64,000 nucleotides of DNA from Hyaloscypha bicolor E (taxonomy: Eukaryota; Ascomycota; Leotiomycetes; Helotiales; Hyaloscyphaceae): NCBI RefSeq assembly GCF_002865645.1, contig NW_020194517.1:1612001-1676000 (forward strand), read 5' to 3'. The position numbers and the translations under genes were made by a program. Within the stretch, counting starts at the first letter, position 1; every line of letters starts with the position of its first letter. The notes under the pieces were generated by a model. It had not been told where the DNA came from, made no database searches, and was given only the letters and a program-made list of their open reading frames with translations. This document shows, one piece after another, positions 57,601 to 64,000 of the stretch.

Positions 57601-58780
57601 TCCCCAAGCTCTTTACTCACTCTCTTCTTCACTCTCTTCTTCACTCTCACTTTCCCATTTGAAGCTAGTAATTATGGCTACCTTTAGTGGTTTGTTTGAC
57701 TTCCCTGATTTATCAGATAACTAATCAGAGCTCTCCTCTCCTCCTAATTCCTCTGATTCAGACGAATTAGCCTGCAGCGTAGCTACTGAAGATAAAGAGG
57801 ATGCCTAGTATAATTTACTATCTGATTCAGAAGATAAAGACAATAATTCGATTATACCAAGCCTTACCCTCCCTTTTTGTCCTTCTATAGCTATTTCCAT
57901 AGCTTTTACTATACCCGATATTATATGCAAAGAGCATTTCACTAGTACTAGAATCAAGGCTATTTATATGCTTGAGCAAAGACGATCTGCAGGTAATATT
58001 AAGAAAGCTATAGGAGTATCCAGAACTCGTATTTATAAGCTTGCAAGCCTTACTAGGTAGTATAGATAGAGAGAGTATAAGAATATACCTCTGGAAATCT
58101 CTCATATACTTAATTAACCTCGTTCTAGTAGGCGAGTAATCTTGCCTATTATAATCAAGTATATCTTGCAAATAGTACTTTAAAATTCGACTACTCGTGG
58201 TTTCTCCTATATTATTATTATAAAAAAAGTAAGGAAAAGAGATTATAAGATTGCCTTCCGGATAGTTTAGAAAGTTCTTATAGTAGCTAGCTATTCCTAG
58301 TATAAACTAATATTAAAGCCTGGTTTAAATAAGTTTAGTAAAAAAGAGAGGCTAGACTAGTATTTGAAATACGAGTATTAGAGTTTTAGAGATTAGAAAA
58401 ATATAATTTTTTATAGACAAAATAGTAATATAATTAGGTAATATATAAGGGTATAAGGCATGTAATAGCAGGGTAATATATAAGTAGTTAAGGTAAGTAA
58501 ACTATAGAGTAATACTTGCAAGTATAACTAATTCTAATAAAAGACTAATTAATACTCCTTTCTAAAGCTAGGAGCGTCTCCCTATATATTCCCTAGTATT
58601 TAGCCAAGCCTATAAAGTACTTTATTTAACTAGGAAATATAATCCTATATAATTTATATAATTTCAATTACTTATATAATTCTAATTATAAGCTTTACCT
58701 AAAATAGGAAACTAGATCTATAATATCTAATACTTATTTATATACTATTATATATATCTATTATATTAACTTTTCCTCTG
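57600..58780 (+). mobile_element. Decayed Tc1/mariner-type transposon
   Basis: An ATG at 57674 opens a frame (MATFSGLFDFPDLSDN) broken by TAG codons of the kind expected where CAG or TGG stood. Further on, IKAIYMLEQRRSAGNIKKAIGVSRTRIYKL is helix-turn-helix-like. The later, stop-filled frame retains an RD-stop-KNIIF stretch, the position of the DWK.V.F.DE catalytic block. Base composition drops sharply to AT from about 58,050. C-to-T type changes and loss of CpG point to RIP. Element ends are not defined. Confidence 0.6.
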
Positions 58781-60200
58781 GGCTCTTATTCCCAAGAGGC
58801 CTAAAAGAACTATAAATAGCTTTATAAATAATTCCCTAAAACCTTTCTAGCTATTAGTTCTCTCTAAAGACTTCCCATAATTACCCTATTATTATACCAG
58901 GTAATAGACTTGAGAATATAGTTTATTAATCCTGCCTAGCTAATTTGTAAATTACCTTTAGTAATTCTCTCTTATAAAAATAATATAAAAATAATATATA
59001 TTATTAGACAGGAAGCTTTTCTGGTCTTCTAATTAGTTTATAAATTCTAACTTAGCCTCTATTTATAAATAAATTATTATTCTATAGGCCTAAGAACTTG
59101 GAAAAGTTAATCCGATTTTCTAGTTTATTTATAAATCTCTTCTTTAGAATTTTCTAGGTATTCCTAGTATAAAGCCGGTTCCGAATTCATAATTACTATT
59201 TAGGAAAAAAGTATTATAAAAAGGCCTTTTTTTTCCTACTAACTAATCTTTCCTTTCCTTAATTATAACACTATACCTAGCTTTTCCTTGTCCCTTGCCT
59301 TCTTTCTTTAAGCCTTTTTTAAGCTTCTTTAAGCTTCTTTAAACTTTATTTAAGCTTTATTTAAGTTCTTTTCTAATTTCCTCTTTTATTTCTTATCTAT
59401 TAAGATAAATACTTCTCTTAGTATTTATTAGCCTATTACTATCTATTTAGCTAATACTTCTATATCCTTAATTTATTCTTACTACTTTTAATATTCCAAG
59501 AATATTACTAAGTTTCCCGACCTTATTTATATTAAGAATAATAATTACTCGGTATATAATTATTATTATTCTAAAAATAAGAAATATAATTTTATAAGTT
59601 ATAATTTCCTTTATTTATTTCCTATTCTAATATTATTTAAGGTTCCTTAAATATATATAATATAATTAAACCGCCTTTTTTAAGCTATTAATATATATAA
59701 GTATCTTTCCTATTTTTTATCTAAAAAAAAGAAGGCTATTATTACTTTTTTTCTATATTAAATAATATATATTTCTTATATTAAAGCTATTATTCGAGGC
59801 TAACGAATTCCTCTAATAATCTAAGAAATAGATTAAGTAATTCTTATTAGCTTAATATAAATATAAAGTATTCTTAATAATATAATTAATATTCTTTAAT
59901 ATTAAATAAACTTACTTTTTCCTTATTTCTTACTAATAACTAATAACTTTATAGGCTAATTTACTATTTATTTCTCGAGAGAATCCTAATAAGAATAATA
60001 ATAAGAATAATAGAAAATAGTTATAAAAATAGGATATTTATAAAATATAAAAATTAGAATTTTTAAAGTTTTTAATAATTTTTATATAGTTTTTTTAAGA
60101 ATAAATATATAGTTTTTAATAGTTTCCTAATAAAAGTATTTATCTTTTATATTTTTATTTAGCTAATAGTATTATAATATTACTCTTTTCTAAATATTCT
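58780..60200. other. AT-rich RIP-type sequence, identity unclear
   Basis: More than 75% A+T with a stop in every frame every few codons. It probably contains the long terminal repeat and downstream end of the Gypsy element, but I could not find the repeat boundary because its partner lies outside the window. Confidence 0.4.
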
Positions 60201-63200
60201 TATAATTCTTAAGCTATATTCTCTAGATTACTTAGTAATTCCTATATATTATTTACTAGTAAATAGCTTTTCTAATAAATAAGATATTTTCTTTCTTTTT
60301 TACTTTTCTTATAAACTATAATAGATTCTATCTCGAATTCTTTTTTACCCTTAATCTTAACTAGTTCTAGTTCTATTATAGTACTAGCTTGCGAGTATTA
60401 TAATTCTAAGAAAGAAATATAAAAAATATTATAAATCTAATATAATAGTAATAATTTTAAATAATATATTTATTTATATATTTTTATAATTTCTAGAACT
60501 TTAAAAAAGCCAAGATATCTATTTACTAGCTTTATATTAGGTTATAGCTATTAAATATTCTTTATATAAAGTATAACTTTATTATATATATTAAACTTCT
60601 TATTAATATATTTCTTATTATAGTACTTTTTCTATATATTTACTACTTCTTATTATTATTTCTCTAGTACCTCCTATTTTACTTAAATCCTCTATATTCT
60701 TTCCTATATTACTAGTATTTCTTTTTCTGAAATATTATCCTTAATATATAATTTAATACTAGAATAGAATTCATATAATATATAAAATAAAGAACTTCTT
60801 ATTATTAAATATATAAAGTTATTATATATGAATTCTATAAAAGTAAGCTTTATTACCTAGTTATTTTACTAGTAGCTAGTATAGTACCTTAAGTACTATT
60901 CTAGAGTTTGGTTTAGATTTTTTATTTATTTATTAGTTTATAAATAAAATACTATATTTAGCTATTATTAAACCTTTAAGTAAAAATATAGATTTAACTA
61001 GAACTTACTTATAAAAATAGATTCTTTATTAAAGGTTATATTTGCAAATATACTAAAGTCTTTAATAATATAATATATAAATAGCTCTACTAATTCAGGA
61101 GCCGAGATTTCCTTAGTAATTAAAATATATTATACTATTTTTATATATTTATTAATAATAATAAATATAGAATTATATATCTTATTATAAAACCTAGAAA
61201 AAAGCAGTCCTATAATAAAGTCTATAGTAATTTCTTATTATAGCTTAAAGAAAAGGAGAAATAAACTAAATATACTATATAGTAAATATCTTTTTACCTT
61301 AGTTTATTAATATATAAGGCAAGTTCTAATATAGTTTTTTATATTCTTTTTTATATTTTACTAGAAGTACTTTTTTTAGAAAATCTTTAGTATTTTACTA
61401 GTATTAAAATACCTATTTATAGGATTATTATAGTTAGCTTATAATAATTCTTCTTTAAGAGCTAGCTTATTTAGTATATAAATAGTACCCTAATATCTTA
61501 ATAACCCAGATATATTAAGTTCCCAAGTCTTAATAGCTCTAATAAAGGTTTTTTTTAAGAACTATTTATATTACTAGTATTATATTAATAAATCAAGCCT
61601 TTAGTACTATAATAGTAATTTAAATAGTATCTCTTTATCTTTCTTATATATTATTTCAGACCTAGCTACCTATATAGCTAGAATTCATAATATATACTAT
61701 TTATAACTAGTTATATTAGTAATAGGCTCAAGTAATAATATTTCTAATATTATTTTATTACTAAAATAAACTTCTCTTTCGGAATTCCTTAGTATTTTAC
61801 TAATTAAGGAATACTTACTTTCTTTTTTCTGGGCCTTAAATTATAGTATTATAGAAATAGTATAATATCTTATTATTACTATTTATAGGGCTCTCTATTC
61901 TATATTCTATAGCTTATTATAAAATATAAGTAATAAAGTATTTTTATTTATACCTATTATAACATCTGGCCTTTTTAATAGCCTATTAGTAGAATTACTA
62001 TATTCCGGCTAATATTTTAAGATAAAATTAAAAATAGCTAGCTTTTTTACCTATCTTATTTATTAACTATTTAGTTTTCTCTTAGTTATAAAATATTTCA
62101 AGTTATTATAATCTATTTTAATAATAATAATATATTAGGTATATACTAGGTAATATTACTAAATATAAAATACTAAAATAATAGCTAAGAGCTCAGAATT
62201 ATATATCTTATACTTATTTTTAATTATAATTATTTTCTTTAAATAAAAAGTAATAAGATATTACCTAGCTTCTACTTTCTTACTAAAAAGCTAAGAAATT
62301 ATATTTATAATTATAAATCCTAAAATATCCGTTTTTATATAAATCTTTAAGGCTAAATTAAAATAATAAAGAATTAGTACTATTATAAATATAATTTATA
62401 GCTTCTTAAAAGCCCTATCTACCTTATCTATTTAGCTAAAATAATATTATAAGTTCTTACTAGTTTTTAATAAATTAGTTAATTCTTTTACTATTCTAAA
62501 GTATTTATAAATAAATCTCTAGTAGAAATTAGTAAAACCCAGAAATACTTAGACTTTTTAGATATTATTCTTTAGGGCCGGCTATTTTCTAATAGCTATA
62601 ATTCTATTAATTTCTATTTCCATATTATCTAGGCTAATTATAAACCCCAAGAACTTTATTTTCTTTATATTAAACTTATATTTTACTAAGTTTATAAAAA
62701 GCTAGTATTATTATAATTACTTAAATATTATTCTGGGTTCTCTAAATAAATTAAAATATTATTTAGATAAACTATATAAATAATATCTATAAGGCTTATT
62801 AGTATATAATTAATATATACCTAAAATATTACTAGAGTATTAAATAGTCTAAAAAATATAATATAATATTTAAAATATTTATAATATATTTAAAATATTA
62901 TTTTCTACTTATTACTTTCTTATATTTATAACTAATAATAAGTATTCTTTAAATCTAGCTTTATATATATCTTTATTTTATAAAGCCTATCTATAGTCTT
63001 ACTAATAAGTAATAATAGTATTTAGTTCTTAATAGTAATCTTATTTAGATTCCGGTAATTAATATATAAATATAGGCTACCTCCTTTTTTTAGAATAAAT
63101 ATAATTAGGGTACTAGCTAGGCTAGTAAAATAATAAATTCATTTCTTTTTTAGGCTAGTATTAAGATATTTCTAAAGAATTTTAAGCTTTCTTTCTAATA

Positions 63201-64000
63201 AAATATATATAAAACTATATAGTAATTAAGACCCTAGTTCCAGATTTATATAATACTTTATTATATAATAGTTAGGTAATATACCTATAGCCTCTATAGA
63301 AAATATTTAGAAAAGGTTATAATACTTTTTAGGAAATATAGCTATTCTATTAATAGTAATAGTAGTAATTCTTTAGCTATCCGTTATAGAATAAGTAATT
63401 AATAGAAAAACATATATCTTATACTTTATTATTTTAGTAAATTTCCTAGTATTTAGAACTTTAATCTTCTATAATTAAATCTAGTATTTTTATATTACTT
63501 TCCTAAAGAAAATTAGGGAATTAATCTAATAAAACTATAGGAATTCAAGTATTATATTAATATAATTTAGATTAAAATTATATAATATAAAGTATATATT
63601 AGTCTTTTTTTAGTTCCCTAGTATATTCTTAATAATAATACTAAGAATATAATTTTTATATAAATAAATTCTTCTTTTCTCTAGTAAGAATAAGAAAGTT
63701 ACTCTTAATATTAATAAAATACTTATATCTAAAGCTAATTTCCTCTTTATATAATTAGCCTCTATACCTGAGTTTGCTAATACTCTAACTCTTTACTTAT
63801 CTTTTATTATCTTAATAGTAACCTTAATTACTATTCTTATTTTAGGGGCCTTGCTTTTTATAATATAAATAAATATAATTATTATAAGATATATCCGTTT
63901 CCTGGCTTCTTTAATTCTAGATACTTATATACTTTATAGCCAGACTTATTATAATTATAATAAGTCGGTTTCCCTTAATTAGGGCAAGTAGTAATATAAT
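60200..64000 (-). mobile_element. Decayed Ty3/Gypsy LTR retrotransposon, incomplete at right edge
   Basis: Read leftward, domains appear in the order gag zinc knuckle, reverse transcriptase, RNase H, integrase, i.e. Gypsy order. The zinc knuckle (about 63,880-63,970) is recognisable with Cys and His codons turned to Tyr. The reverse transcriptase keeps IVYLNNILIY at about 62,750-62,780, where the catalytic YLDD has become YLNN, followed by KKIKFLGFIIS and VFLGFTNFY. The integrase region (about 60,700-61,150) keeps LNQTLE and RYYTSY. Dozens of stops, mostly at former Trp, Gln and Arg codons, show it is dead. The 5' LTR lies beyond 64,000. Confidence 0.82.
62758..62769 (-). other. Mutated reverse transcriptase active site (YLDD to YLNN)
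   Basis: Codons read TAT CTA AAT AAT on the minus strand. GAT to AAT at both Asp positions is the G-to-A change expected from RIP acting on the opposite strand. Confidence 0.7.

Noticed and set aside
1..64000. tRNA and rRNA genes
   Set aside because: No paired A/B-box plus cloverleaf arrangement and no rRNA core sequence was recognised by eye; a covariance search was not possible.

Overview
The window is nuclear DNA from a filamentous ascomycete (Pezizomycotina). The evidence is HET and NB-ARC/NACHT receptor genes, Zn2Cys6 transcription factors, short introns (about 42-240 bp) with GTRNGT donors and CTRAC-like branch sites, small non-autonomous transposons, and a right end (about 58.2-64 kb) turned into AT-rich, stop-filled DNA in the manner of RIP (repeat-induced point mutation). 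I cannot name the species. There is one assembly gap (5337-6270, all N).

Layout. 1-9.4 kb is an accessory region. A HET-NB-ARC-TPR receptor gene runs off the left edge. A decayed SERAC1-like hydrolase/NACHT/ankyrin receptor locus lies at 3.6-8.1 kb, with terminal-inverted-repeat (TIR) elements between the two. The part of the second locus at 6271-7800 is written backwards: read 3' to 5' WITHOUT complementing, it gives an open frame of 509 codons encoding a NACHT C-terminal region and ankyrin repeats. This is the strongest anomaly in the window.

9.6-33.7 kb is mostly ordinary gene-rich DNA: a His-tailed cupin, a broken histidine phosphatase, a frameshifted PAF-acetylhydrolase-like lipase, a Zn2Cys6 factor, an 1850-aa DDX60/Ski2-like helicase head-to-head with a DUF427 protein, a SnoaL-MDR fusion oxidoreductase divergent from a Zn2Cys6 factor (their shared promoter has five CTCCGCA motifs), a fungal-specific transcription factor, a small membrane protein and an ICMT/PEMT-like methyltransferase. 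36.6-38.3 kb is an amino-acid permease. 41.3-48.6 kb holds a broken AT-hook protein, a repeat-rich relic, a three-exon membrane protein, a possible small gene and a second Zn2Cys6 factor. That factor shares an unusual zinc-cluster spacing and intron position with the one at 14.9 kb. 49.0-50.4 kb holds a non-autonomous hAT element with an 8-bp target duplication and a member of a TA-targeting MITE family. 51.3-55.6 kb has a conserved hypothetical protein and a secreted intradiol dioxygenase. From 57.6 kb on there is a decayed Tc1/mariner-type transposase followed by a decayed Ty3/Gypsy retrotransposon on the minus strand.

No CRISPR array, rRNA or tRNA was recognised. Exon joins were deduced by eye from splice signals and reading-frame continuity; start codons are least certain where stated.
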